This document shows positions 34,073 to 43,490 of a DNA stretch of 60,192 bases, one piece after another. The position numbers and the translations under genes were made by a program. The notes beneath the pieces are model-generated. The model made no database searches, was not told the origin of the DNA, and worked only from the letters and a program-made list of their open reading frames with translations. The stretch is from Oscillospiraceae bacterium. Its GTDB lineage: Bacteria > Bacillota > Clostridia > Saccharofermentanales > Saccharofermentanaceae. The first letter of the stretch is position 1. Every line of letters begins with the position of its first letter. The DNA lies in the NCBI GenBank assembly GCA_902801755.1, contig CADCJM010000003.1, positions 1 to 60,192 on the forward strand. Reading direction: 5' to 3'.

Positions 34073-35251
34073 TCAGTATTCCCTCAATGTCGGGTCATCG
34101 CCGGTCATATCGAGGAAGCCCTTTGTCTTTGGCGCATCCAGTGCGTCAGAATTAAATGCATAGAGGAGCCATGCGGTTTTGTCACTTATCTTATCAAGAC
34201 TGTCAAACTTTATCTGGATAAGCTTATTCTGCGGTGAATAGACCGTAAGGAACATATATCCGCTGGGAAGGATCCTTACTTCCATGGTATTTTCGAACAT
34301 TGAATAGGTGTCGCCAATGCTGGCATTATCCGCTGCAAGTATTGCTCCCAGAACGATTATCGCCTTCTTGTAATCATTCATATTGGAGATCCTGACCGGT
34401 TTTCCGAGTTCGGCATATGTCACATTAAGGCCGCAGATAACGGGCCTTACGGATTTCTTAGCATCGAAAGAGGTGAGTTCCAGGACGATTCCCTCCCTGT
34501 CGAGAGCCGCATAACCGTCCGGAGTCCTGATATAGCAGACCTTCATTCTTTCCTTGATCTGGACATCTACGGTGGAAGGAAGCTTTACAGATACTCTGAT
34601 ATCCTCAATATAAGGGTTTTCCCTCTTGATGCGTTCTTCCGTCTTACCGTAGTCAAGCCTGATGATATCAAGTATATTTCCGCTGACGCCGCCCATGAGG
34701 TGGGCATTATATTCGAGCTTTAATTCCCTCAGGACCTGCTGGTCTGTCATGACCACATTGCCTTCCACGTGGGCATTTCTGACCCTGAATGCAGGAAGGA
34801 ACAGGATAAGTAGGACAATGGCAATTATAGCGGCAGCAAGGGCTATTACGGTAATTCCCCTGCGGCTTAGCGGAATGACTTCGCTTAAAGGTCTCTTCTG
34901 CGGAGGACGCTTTTTGGGAACAGGTCTTTTGGCAGGAGCTTTCTTGGGAGCTTCGTCTTCTTCAGGCTCTTCTCCGTCTTCCGCACCGTCTTCTGAGTCC
35001 TCTGATCCCTCTGCTTCGTCCTCTTCCGTTACCTCTTCATCAGACTCGTCTGAATCAGATGCTTCTTCAGCCTGATCATCATCCGGCTCATCTTCTTCGC
35101 CGTCCTGACCTTCCTCATACTGCTTTATGACAAAGATATCAGCTCCGGCTTCCTTTTCCGCGGCATCAGAATCCGAAGATCCTTCTTCCGAAGGCTCTTT
35201 GGCCGCTGCAGATGCCTCTCCGAATAACTTGTCTAACTCGTTGTCATCCAT
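34073..35251 (-). CDS. divIB: Cell division protein DivIB/FtsQ
   Basis: A 392-residue bitopic protein. Residues 1-100 are an extreme acidic, Ser/Asp/Glu-rich tail, then a Lys/Pro-rich stretch (APKKAPAKRPVPKKRPPQKR), then one transmembrane helix at 132-152, a POTRA domain (about 157-228: FRVRNAHVEGNVVMTDQQVL) and the FtsQ-type beta domain. It belongs to the FtsL-FtsB/DivIC complex. The acidic cytoplasmic tail is much longer than in typical DivIB. No ribosome site is clear, so it may be coupled to murG. Confidence 0.85.
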   Translation of the reverse strand: MDDNELDKLFGEASAAAKEPSEEGSSDSDAAEKEAGADIFVIKQYEEGQDGEEDEPDDDQAEEASDSDESDEEVTEEDEAEGSEDSEDGAEDGEEPEEDEAPKKAPAKRPVPKKRPPQKRPLSEVIPLSRRGITVIALAAAIIAIVLLILFLPAFRVRNAHVEGNVVMTDQQVLRELKLEYNAHLMGGVSGNILDIIRLDYGKTEERIKRENPYIEDIRVSVKLPSTVDVQIKERMKVCYIRTPDGYAALDREGIVLELTSFDAKKSVRPVICGLNVTYAELGKPVRISNMNDYKKAIIVLGAILAADNASIGDTYSMFENTMEVRILPSGYMFLTVYSPQNKLIQIKFDSLDKISDKTAWLLYAFNSDALDAPKTKGFLDMTGDDPTLREY

Positions 35252-35268
35252 AGTGCTATTTTATCAGT

Positions 35269-36378
35269 TTACGGATTATTCCCAAGAGATGTCTTGATCG
35301 CTTCGGTTATCCTCTCACCTGTATCCCTTATCGCAAGGCTTAAGCTTGCCTTACGGATCTGATCCTGTCTTTCCGGATCGTTTAACAGGTCAGTAAGGAC
35401 GGGAGCTAATTTGCCGGCTTTGACATCTTCATCACTTACAACTATTCCGGCGCCCTTGTCAGCGAGCGAATTCGCATTATATGTCTGGTGATCGTGCGCA
35501 GCGAAAGGATAAGGGACCATAATGGCGCAGGCACCTGTAGCCGTTATCTCCGCACAAGTTACGGCGCCGGCCCTGAGGATCGAGCAGTCAGCCGCGGACA
35601 TATAGAGATCGGGCCTGTCGATATATTCCCTTATCTCAAGATTCGGCAGCGACTTTACATCATCCGTGATCTCTACGGAATTGTGCTTGCCTACCGAGAT
35701 AACGAACTTTACGTCAGCAAATTCAGGCTTTTTCGCACACGCGAAAATAAAGTTCGTAAGCGTAGCTGAACCCAGAGAACCTCCCATGGTAAAGACGAGT
35801 TTTCTGTCAGGAGCGATACCCAGCGTCTTTCTGGATTCCTCCTTGGTAAGACCGAACATGTTGCTCCTTACGGGATTGCCTGTATAAACGACCTTTGAGG
35901 CCTTTGAGAAGATAGATTCCTGGTTGGGGAATCCGGTCATTACTAGCGCTCCCTTAGCAAAGAGCTTGTTGGCTCTGCCGGGGAAAGCATTTGCCTCATG
36001 GATCATGACAGGGATACCGGCTTTTTTTGCCGCCATCAGAAGAGGCGCGCTTACATATCCGCCGGTCGAGATCACACAGTCAGGCTTGAAATCATTTATC
36101 AGAGAAAGGCACTGCTTCCTGCCTTTCCTGTTTGCACTCATAGTCTTAAGGACCTTAAACGAAGGCTTATACGGCATCGGAAGCGATTCTACATTTCTGA
36201 AATCGTAGCCTGCCTTGGGTACGAGTTCGCCCTCCAGGCCTTCTTTTCTGCCGGTGAAGATTATCTTGCATTCGTCACCGTTCTTTGCTGCATCCTGTTT
36301 GAGAAGATCAGCTATTGCGAGCGCGGGATTGATATGTCCCGACGTTCCGCCGCCGGTGATAATGTAGCGTCTTTCCAT
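35269..36378 (-). CDS. murG: UDP-GlcNAc transferase MurG
   Basis: A 369-residue glycosyltransferase of family GT28. The N-terminal ITGGGTSGHINPALAIAD holds the glycine-rich motif and the catalytic His; FTMGGSLGSATLTNF and ILRAGAVTCAEITATG form the UDP-GlcNAc binding half. It adds GlcNAc to lipid I to make lipid II at the inner face of the membrane. The ATG at 36378 is preferred with GGGAG upstream; a GTG at 36387 overlaps the ftsW stop. Confidence 0.95.
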   Translation of the reverse strand: MERRYIITGGGTSGHINPALAIADLLKQDAAKNGDECKIIFTGRKEGLEGELVPKAGYDFRNVESLPMPYKPSFKVLKTMSANRKGRKQCLSLINDFKPDCVISTGGYVSAPLLMAAKKAGIPVMIHEANAFPGRANKLFAKGALVMTGFPNQESIFSKASKVVYTGNPVRSNMFGLTKEESRKTLGIAPDRKLVFTMGGSLGSATLTNFIFACAKKPEFADVKFVISVGKHNSVEITDDVKSLPNLEIREYIDRPDLYMSAADCSILRAGAVTCAEITATGACAIMVPYPFAAHDHQTYNANSLADKGAGIVVSDEDVKAGKLAPVLTDLLNDPERQDQIRKASLSLAIRDTGERITEAIKTSLGNNP

Positions 36379-36383
36379 GCAGA

Positions 36384-37910
36384 TCACACTCCCGGTCTTA
36401 AGAGTTTCTTGGGAGAATGAAGTTTTTTCTTCTTCTCGGGACGTACTGTTCCGCTTCTGGAGACGGAAAGGATAAGGCCATATGCAATAAGGAGCGTTAC
36501 CTGCGCCGTACCGCCGTAACTGATAAACGGAAGCGTAACGCCTGTAGCAGGAATGACCTGCAGCTCAACCGAGATGTTCATGAGGACTTCGACAAATATC
36601 AGGGCCGTACACCCGGTCGCAATGGTCCGCGAGAACACATCTTTGGCCCGCCAGCACACGGCCATGCACATAAAGAACATTATCAGGTACATAAGCATCA
36701 GGATGACCCCTCCGACAAATCCGGTCTCCTCGATGTAGATCGAGAAGATATAGTCGTTCTGGGCCTCTGATACGTAGTTATATTTTGATCTGGAATTGCC
36801 GAGGCCTACACCCCACATTCCGCCTGAACCTAAAGCATTGTGCGCGTTGTCTACCTGACGCGTATCGTCTCTTGTAAGACCTTCGTCCTCGTTGTCAAGT
36901 TCTTCGTCGTCAGCAGTAAAGATCGCGATTCGCTTGAAAACGTGTGCGTAGTTCTTCATGAATCTCTCACGTTTTTCAGCAGGTGTTACCGCAAATGCGA
37001 CAGAGCCGCCGACGATTCCGAAAACAAGCAGAACGAGTATTCCGTACAGCCATGATCTTAAAGGTATCTCGGATACGAGCGCACACATTAAGATTACCAG
37101 GGCAACGATAATGAAGCAGGACAGGTGGGGCTGGAGAAGGATTACAACGTCGACAAGGATACATAATCCAACAGGCACAAGGAATTCGATCATTGTATGC
37201 GCAATGATCTTTCCTGTCTTCGTCTTGGGCTCTCTGATCCTTCCTTCTTTTCGAAGATATGCGATTACTGAACGGTATCCGGCAAATGCAACGATAAGAG
37301 AGACTTTGATGATCTCCGAACTCTGGAGCTGGATAGGACCGATATTGATCCAGCGCGCCGCACCGTGCTCACGTCCTACGCCGAGCGCGATCGTGGCAAG
37401 CGCTAAGCCAAGGCTTAAGACATAAGCTCCGAAGGCGACCCATTTCTGCTTGAAGAAATCGATCGGAATGAACGATATGATGAACATTGCCACAATGCCG
37501 GCAATGGTAAATCTTACCTGTCTTGTAAGGAACCATGAGGAATCCTTGAACTGTCCGTATGCGTCAGGACCGGAAACCGAATAAAGTATGACCAGACCGA
37601 AGACGATAAGCACAAAGACCATGAGGATCATGGGAATGTTGGTCGTCTTTACTGCCTCTTCTATCCTGGCCGCATTAAGTCCTTCAGACTTGGCAGGGGG
37701 CTCAATAAGGCTGTCGATATCTGTGATCTTTCCTGTTTCAGGATCAGCAAAGGGCTTTTTAACGGCGCTTTTCCTGCCTGAAGAAAAAGGTTTTGCCGGA
37801 CCTTTTTTCGCAGGCTGTCCCGCATCCGGAACGCCTGTTTTAGCCTGTGTATGAGGATTACCATACAACGGCACGTCAGGTATTATCGACTTTACTTTCT
37901 TATCAGCCAT
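36384..37910 (-). CDS. ftsW: SEDS glycosyltransferase FtsW
   Basis: A 508-residue SEDS protein with about ten transmembrane helices starting near residue 92. Conserved blocks are QLQSSEIIKVSLIVAFAGY, DVVILLQPHLSCFIIVALV and the late ITPATGVTLPFISYGGTAQV-like segment (here VIPATGVTLPFISYGG). It polymerises glycan chains with its PBP partner at the division septum. The first about 90 residues are a Pro/Lys-rich cytoplasmic extension. It follows murF by three bases and precedes murG. A second SEDS gene, rodA, is at 48468. Confidence 0.92.
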   Translation of the reverse strand: MADKKVKSIIPDVPLYGNPHTQAKTGVPDAGQPAKKGPAKPFSSGRKSAVKKPFADPETGKITDIDSLIEPPAKSEGLNAARIEEAVKTTNIPMILMVFVLIVFGLVILYSVSGPDAYGQFKDSSWFLTRQVRFTIAGIVAMFIISFIPIDFFKQKWVAFGAYVLSLGLALATIALGVGREHGAARWINIGPIQLQSSEIIKVSLIVAFAGYRSVIAYLRKEGRIREPKTKTGKIIAHTMIEFLVPVGLCILVDVVILLQPHLSCFIIVALVILMCALVSEIPLRSWLYGILVLLVFGIVGGSVAFAVTPAEKRERFMKNYAHVFKRIAIFTADDEELDNEDEGLTRDDTRQVDNAHNALGSGGMWGVGLGNSRSKYNYVSEAQNDYIFSIYIEETGFVGGVILMLMYLIMFFMCMAVCWRAKDVFSRTIATGCTALIFVEVLMNISVELQVIPATGVTLPFISYGGTAQVTLLIAYGLILSVSRSGTVRPEKKKKLHSPKKLLRPGV

Positions 37911-37913
37911 TTA

Positions 37914-39368
37914 TCAGGCATTTCCCTTCTCGATAAAATACTTCGCCACATTCTCGAAACCGAAGCTGTGTGAAGCCTTAAAGAGCAGCGCATCGCCGTC
38001 TCTTACATAGTCTTCGAGACGCCTTTGCACATCTTCAGTATCTTTACATTTTACTATTTCGAGCTTCATATCAACCATATGAGCTCCCTTGATGAATTCG
38101 TCGGCATTCTCGCCAGTTACAAATACTCTGTCAAAGTCATAGGAAGCGCATGACTTGCCGGTAAGCTCGTGAAGTCCCGGAGCGAATTTGCCGAGTTCGA
38201 GCATGCCTCCCAATGCCAGGACCTTACGGTGGCCCTTCGCCTTTCTGGAGAAGTTCAGGAATGCGTTTTCCATTGATTCGGGCGATGCATTATAAGCATC
38301 GTTCATTACAAAATATCTGGCTGTTTCAGTGATGGCACCTCTGCCGTCCATAGCACTTCTTGCACTTATCACATCAGCGATCTTCTGCTGGCTCTCAATA
38401 GAATTCGTGATTCCCATCATGTAGGCACAGAAGATTGCAAAGAGTGCATTCCTTATCGCAGGATCGCCATACATTCCGACTTTCAGCGGGACCTGGAATT
38501 CAGAATCAACACCCATCCTCTTAAGCTTTGCGCCAAAGGACATTCCCTCGTCTGTCTCCTTTACATCAGTAGCGGAAATGATCAAAGGACAAGGCAGATT
38601 GTCATCTGAACTTACCTGGATGCCTGCAATGAAATTATTTATCGTGAGCACCTTAACGCAGTGGTCAAAGAGCTTTCTGTCATCGCTGTTAACTGCAATA
38701 ATGCCGCCGTCAGTAAGACCTTCCGTGATCTCCATCTTGGCATTCATGATAGCGTCCTTACTCTCCAGGATACCGATATGCGAATAACCGATATTGGTAA
38801 TGATCGCTATGTCAGGTCTTGCGATCTTCGTAAGATATGAGATCTGGCCCGGGCCTCTCATTCCCATCTCAACAACGATAGCTTCAGCATCTTCCGGTGC
38901 CGATAAGATCGTCTTGCTCATGCCTATCTCGTTATTGTTGTTTGCCTTTGTGGAGTGGACCTTAAGGCCTGTCTTCAGCACTTCGGTGATCATGGTCCTG
39001 GTAGATGTCTTTCCGACAGAACCCGTTACCGCGATAACTTTGCAGCCGAGCTTGAATCTGTAGTGGTTTGCAAGAAGTCCCAGCGCCTTAACGGTATCTT
39101 CAACGATGACCGCTTTTGCGCCTTCAGGAACTCTTTTCTCATCATCTGTAACAAGCGCTGCAGCGCCCAGTTCCACAGCTTTTTCGAGATAATCGTTGCC
39201 GTCGAAATTCTCGCCTTTCAAAGCAACGAAGAGTTCGCCCTCCCTGATAGTTCTGGTATCGGTCGATACTCCGGTTATCTCTACGGATGTCGCGAAAACG
39301 ATCTCATCCGTCTTAGAGACGAGTCTTCCGCCTACTGCCTTCTTCACTTCCTCAAGCGTAAACATCAT
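37914..39368 (-). CDS. murF: UDP-N-acetylmuramoyl-tripeptide--D-Ala-D-Ala ligase MurF
   Basis: A 484-residue Mur ligase. ITGSVGKTSTRTMI-like AVTGSVGKTSTRTM is the ATP loop and MNDAYNASPESM marks MurF. It joins D-Ala-D-Ala to UDP-MurNAc-tripeptide. The start is placed at 39368, where ATGA overlaps the murE stop and GGAAGG precedes; an ATG one codon later is possible. Confidence 0.95.
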   Translation of the reverse strand: MMFTLEEVKKAVGGRLVSKTDEIVFATSVEITGVSTDTRTIREGELFVALKGENFDGNDYLEKAVELGAAALVTDDEKRVPEGAKAVIVEDTVKALGLLANHYRFKLGCKVIAVTGSVGKTSTRTMITEVLKTGLKVHSTKANNNNEIGMSKTILSAPEDAEAIVVEMGMRGPGQISYLTKIARPDIAIITNIGYSHIGILESKDAIMNAKMEITEGLTDGGIIAVNSDDRKLFDHCVKVLTINNFIAGIQVSSDDNLPCPLIISATDVKETDEGMSFGAKLKRMGVDSEFQVPLKVGMYGDPAIRNALFAIFCAYMMGITNSIESQQKIADVISARSAMDGRGAITETARYFVMNDAYNASPESMENAFLNFSRKAKGHRKVLALGGMLELGKFAPGLHELTGKSCASYDFDRVFVTGENADEFIKGAHMVDMKLEIVKCKDTEDVQRRLEDYVRDGDALLFKASHSFGFENVAKYFIEKGNA

Positions 39369-40876
39369 GCATTTCCTTCCCGCTCGTTCACTGCATCTCT
39401 TGCATGTTCGCAATCGTCAAAGTGAATCGTCTTATCAGCAAAGATCTGATAGTCCTCATGGCCCTTGCCGGCGATAAGGACTGTGTCTCCTTCTTTTGCC
39501 ATATTGATAGACAGCCTGATCGCTTTGCTTCTGTCAGGTTCTATCTCATATTTGCCTTCTGTCTTTGATATGCCCGTAACGATATCTGCGATTATCGCAT
39601 CAGGTTCTTCCTTACGGGGATTATCGGATGTGATGATCGTGTAATCGGAAAGATTGCCCGATACCTCGCCCATCTCGAAACGTCTTGTAACAGAGCGGTT
39701 GCCGCCGCATCCGAAGACTGTTATTATCCTGCCTTTTGTATATTCCTTAAGCGTATTAAGAACGCTCTCTAAAGCAGGCGCATTATGCGCATAATCGACC
39801 AAGATGTTTACGCCGGAATTATTCTCTATGGGCTGCATTCTTCCGGGAACACTGATGTTCTCCAAAGCCGCCTTGATGTCATCGATATTAACGCCTTCAG
39901 TCACAGCGGAGCAGATAGCGCAAAGAGCGTTATATACATTGAACTTGCCGGGGAGCGCGACAAAGATATCGCACTTGTAGTATTTGCAGTCGAGCTCGAA
40001 AACAGTACCTGTTACATGACCTCTTCTCTCAGGTCTTAAGTTCCTTGCAACAAAATCAGCATCACCGTCGATGGAATATGTAATGAGATCTGTCCTGCCC
40101 TTGCAGTATTCCTTTACTTTGTCAGCCACAGCACAGTCAAGATTAAGTATTCCTGTCTTACAGCTGTCGAAGATCTTAAGCTTGCAGGAAAGATAATCCT
40201 CCATATCAGGATGCTCATTGGGAGCTATGTGGTCTTCATAAAGATTAGTAAATGCAGCGGTGCGGTATGTGATGCCCCTGACTCTGTCGAGCTTTAATGC
40301 CTGGGATGAGACTTCCATTACAAGACTCTCAGAACCGCTTCTTGTAAGAGTATCCATCATCCCGTAGAGTTCTCTTGATTCAGGAGTAGTATGCTCTGCG
40401 TGGGTACGCTTGCCTGCGATGATATTGCAGACGGTGCCGACAAGGCCGGTATCCCTGCCGCTCTGCTCTAAGATAGCCCTTAACATAAAAGCAGTGGTGG
40501 TCTTGCCCTTGGTTCCGGTAATGCCATATACGGCAAGCCTTTTCTCTGGATGCTCAAAGAAATTGGCGCAAAGGTCTGCGAGGTGCTTATGAGTATCTTC
40601 TATCTCAACAATGCAAAGGTCATATTGCTTTGCAAGCAGATCTAATTCTTCTTTTGGAAATCCTGTTCTTGCTTTGTCTACGATGATCGCAGAAGCGTCC
40701 TTCTCAGCTGCGCTCTTTGCAAATGTATGGCCGTCTACAGTAAATCCTTTTATACAGACAAAGAGGGAACCGACTGCTACCTTGCGTGAATCATACTCAA
40801 CCGATGTGATCTCCTTATTGAGATCACCGGAGATAAGCTCGTAATCTATGTTATTAAGCACTTCCAGGAGCTGCAT
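39365..40876 (-). CDS. murE: UDP-MurNAc-tripeptide synthetase MurE, meso-DAP type
   Basis: A 503-residue Mur ligase. GITGTKGKTTTAFMLR is the ATP loop; the C-terminal TSDNPRKEEPDAI carries the DNPR motif that selects meso-diaminopimelate; lysine-specific enzymes differ there. It adds the third amino acid to UDP-MurNAc-L-Ala-D-Glu. It starts its own run of four genes (murE, murF, ftsW, murG) with a promoter-like element upstream at 40921. Confidence 0.93.
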   Translation of the reverse strand: MQLLEVLNNIDYELISGDLNKEITSVEYDSRKVAVGSLFVCIKGFTVDGHTFAKSAAEKDASAIIVDKARTGFPKEELDLLAKQYDLCIVEIEDTHKHLADLCANFFEHPEKRLAVYGITGTKGKTTTAFMLRAILEQSGRDTGLVGTVCNIIAGKRTHAEHTTPESRELYGMMDTLTRSGSESLVMEVSSQALKLDRVRGITYRTAAFTNLYEDHIAPNEHPDMEDYLSCKLKIFDSCKTGILNLDCAVADKVKEYCKGRTDLITYSIDGDADFVARNLRPERRGHVTGTVFELDCKYYKCDIFVALPGKFNVYNALCAICSAVTEGVNIDDIKAALENISVPGRMQPIENNSGVNILVDYAHNAPALESVLNTLKEYTKGRIITVFGCGGNRSVTRRFEMGEVSGNLSDYTIITSDNPRKEEPDAIIADIVTGISKTEGKYEIEPDRSKAIRLSINMAKEGDTVLIAGKGHEDYQIFADKTIHFDDCEHARDAVNEREGNA

Positions 40877-40920
40877 TTTTCTGTCCTCTGTCCGTTATTA
40901 TTTTCGCGGGCATAATTTCA

Positions 40921-40949
40921 CTATTACACCGTCAAATATATTAAATCAA
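40921..40949 (-). promoter_or_regulatory. Candidate promoter of the murE operon
   Basis: On the minus strand TTGATT (40944-40949) and TAATAG (40921-40926) are 17 bases apart, 45 bases upstream of the murE start, in the 170-base gap after the PBP gene. No terminator with a T run is seen in that gap. Confidence 0.45.
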
Positions 40950-41047
40950 AAAGTTCAATATCTTATGTGGCAAAAACAATGAAATTACTTAAGTGGTCCC
41001 TCCCATGTTTGTGCGTCAGAACACTGGTCATCAGTGAGTTTTTCCGA

Positions 41048-43474
41048 TTATGTGTCCGTTCTTCCGTCTTCTCCGGAATCATCCGATGTTGTGGAATTGT
41101 TATTGTTGTTGCTGCTCTGATCGTATGTTTTGCCTGTACCTGTTCTGGAAAGGCTTACGTATATGATGTCTCCGGCATAGGCAGTCTGGCCAGCGGCAAC
41201 GCTCTGGCTGATGCATACGCCCTTGATATCACTGTCTTTATCGATCTTACAGTTGAGGTTCATCTTAAGACATGCCTCGATACATTCGATAGCCGACATT
41301 CCGTTCATGTTAGGAACTCTCGTGGTGAGCATCTGCTCTTTAGGAACATTTTCGGGATAAAGAACAACGACACCTGTCTTATATAAAGTGTGATAGAAGT
41401 CCGGATAGGTTCTTCCGACGATCGTATCAGATGTCATATCAAGCGTACCGTAAAGGGTTGAAAGACCGTTTACCGAGATCTTCGATGCCGCCTGTGAAGC
41501 AGGAAGTCCGTCGACCTGCTGGACATACCATTCCTTAAGCATCTCGCTGTATTCTTCTTCAGTGAATCTTCGCTCGACACCCATGTAAGACAATGTACCT
41601 TCAACTATCTTTGCTGCAGTTGAAGCCGCGGAGGATGAACCTACCGACTTGTCCCTTGGCTTGTTGATTACTACGAGAACTGCGATCTTAGGGTCATAAG
41701 AAGGTGCATAGCACGAGAATGAGAGCACGTGCAGGCCTTTAAGCTCACCGACGTCGATCGTTGATGTGGATGTCTTACCGGCTACAGCATAACCTGCAAC
41801 CTTACCTGCTGAACCTGTACCGTCGGATACAACGCCTTCCATCAGGGTCCTTACACGCTTGCAGGTATCTTCTGAGAATACCGTGCGCACTACCTCAGGC
41901 TCGATCTCGTCAACGATATTTCCTTCAGGATCTGTGATGTATTTAACAACGTGAGGAACAAGCAGGTCGCCTCCGTTAACGATAGCGCAGTATGAAGTAA
42001 GAAGCTGGATAGGCGTAACCGTCGAAGACTCGCCGTAAGACAGAACTGACATATCGACCTTGGAAGGGTTCTTATGGAAGATACCCTTACCTTCAGCTGG
42101 GAGATCGATTCCTGTTACATCGTAGAAGCCGAGCATACGGACGTATGAATAATACTTAGTGATTCCGATCCTCTGGGCAAGATGGGCAAATACCGGGTTG
42201 CATGAGTTTTCGAAAGCTTTAACAAGTGTTTCAGAACCATGGTTGTAACCGGCAGTCTTCTGCATCCAGCAGGAGATCGTATGCTGCTCTGAAAGTTTTA
42301 CAGGTTCATCGCTGAACAGGTCATCTTCTTTCGCGAGGTTCTCCTCAAAAGCCATGCATGTTGTAAGAGCCTTAAATGTTGAACCGGGCTCGTATGTATC
42401 TGATACGCAGCGGTTACGCCATGCGTTCGCCATTACGAACTTTACCTTCGTCTCGGAATCCATATAGTTCCATGCTTCTTCACCCACTCCGAAAGGTCTT
42501 CCGTAAGGATCGTTAAGGTCGTAGTTAGGGAGCGATACCATGGCATATACGGCGCCTGTGTAAGGATTCATTACGATCGCGCTGACACCGTCAATAGGAT
42601 CGAACTTCTCATATGCTTCCTTGGCAGCTTCTTCTGCAATTCTCTGAATACTGATATCGATATTGGTTACGATGTTATTACCGTCAGAAACGCCGACTGT
42701 CGTTGCATCTGAATAAGGCAGGACACCGCCCGTGATCTCGTCCGTCTCCGAATAACGGTATCCGTCATCACCTGATAAGATCTTGTCGTAATATGCTTCC
42801 AGACCATAAAGACCGTTAAGGCTTACACCGTCATTTTTTGCATAGCCGACGACCTGGGACGCAAGGCTTCCGTAGTTATAGTATCTCTGCGGAACGGCAA
42901 CGAAAGCAAATCCTTTTACTTTATTCTCCTTCGCCCATTTCGCGAACTCATCCTTCTTCTCTGCAGGAATATTCTTCATAACGTCGCATCCTGCAACATC
43001 ATTACGCTTATCAGTCTTGTCCGTAGGATCTACCGGAATGATCTTATCGAGCTTCTCGTAACTAACGCCCAGCATACTTACAATGCTGTCCATGATCTGC
43101 TGTCTGTCCATAAGAGTTGACGTAACCATCTTAGGAGAACAGATAAGCGTATAGTCGTAAGTATTGGATGCGAGAGGCACCATATTAGCATCATAGATCA
43201 TGCCTCTGTTCGCACTGTATGTAACGAGAGTCCACTGCTCATCGGCAGCTGCTCTTGCATACTTGTCGTAATCTTTAACAGTAGTACTGTAGAGATTAGT
43301 CATGAGATAGAACGTGTATAACACAACAACGACAGCAACTAATCCGATCCACATCTTCGCATATATGCTGCGCTTTGCTTTTTGTGTCTGGGGCTGTTCT
43401 TCAGTGTTGTTTTCAGAAGGACCCTCAACGGGTTCTGTAACACGCTCTTCCCTTTTGATTCCGGAATAGCCCAT
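41048..43474 (-). CDS. Class B penicillin-binding protein with C-terminal PASTA domain
   Basis: A protein of about 808 residues from the start chosen here: one membrane helix (KMWIGLVAVVVVLYTFYLM), a pedestal region, a transpeptidase domain and one PASTA domain (VPNMNGMSAIECIEACLKMN). Active-site motifs are STFK in PGSTFKALT, SCN in FENSCNPVF, and AGKTST, where the usual KTG is KTS. It crosslinks septal peptidoglycan with FtsW; the context beside mraZ and rsmH matches SpoVD/PbpB/FtsI. The ATG at 43474 follows the end of the FtsL-like gene by 16 bases; upstream alternatives overlap it. The C-terminus is Asn/Ser-rich. Confidence 0.85.
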   Translation of the reverse strand: MGYSGIKREERVTEPVEGPSENNTEEQPQTQKAKRSIYAKMWIGLVAVVVVLYTFYLMTNLYSTTVKDYDKYARAAADEQWTLVTYSANRGMIYDANMVPLASNTYDYTLICSPKMVTSTLMDRQQIMDSIVSMLGVSYEKLDKIIPVDPTDKTDKRNDVAGCDVMKNIPAEKKDEFAKWAKENKVKGFAFVAVPQRYYNYGSLASQVVGYAKNDGVSLNGLYGLEAYYDKILSGDDGYRYSETDEITGGVLPYSDATTVGVSDGNNIVTNIDISIQRIAEEAAKEAYEKFDPIDGVSAIVMNPYTGAVYAMVSLPNYDLNDPYGRPFGVGEEAWNYMDSETKVKFVMANAWRNRCVSDTYEPGSTFKALTTCMAFEENLAKEDDLFSDEPVKLSEQHTISCWMQKTAGYNHGSETLVKAFENSCNPVFAHLAQRIGITKYYSYVRMLGFYDVTGIDLPAEGKGIFHKNPSKVDMSVLSYGESSTVTPIQLLTSYCAIVNGGDLLVPHVVKYITDPEGNIVDEIEPEVVRTVFSEDTCKRVRTLMEGVVSDGTGSAGKVAGYAVAGKTSTSTIDVGELKGLHVLSFSCYAPSYDPKIAVLVVINKPRDKSVGSSSAASTAAKIVEGTLSYMGVERRFTEEEYSEMLKEWYVQQVDGLPASQAASKISVNGLSTLYGTLDMTSDTIVGRTYPDFYHTLYKTGVVVLYPENVPKEQMLTTRVPNMNGMSAIECIEACLKMNLNCKIDKDSDIKGVCISQSVAAGQTAYAGDIIYVSLSRTGTGKTYDQSSNNNNNSTTSDDSGEDGRTDT

Positions 43475-43490
43475 AGCGGGCTTTTTGCTG

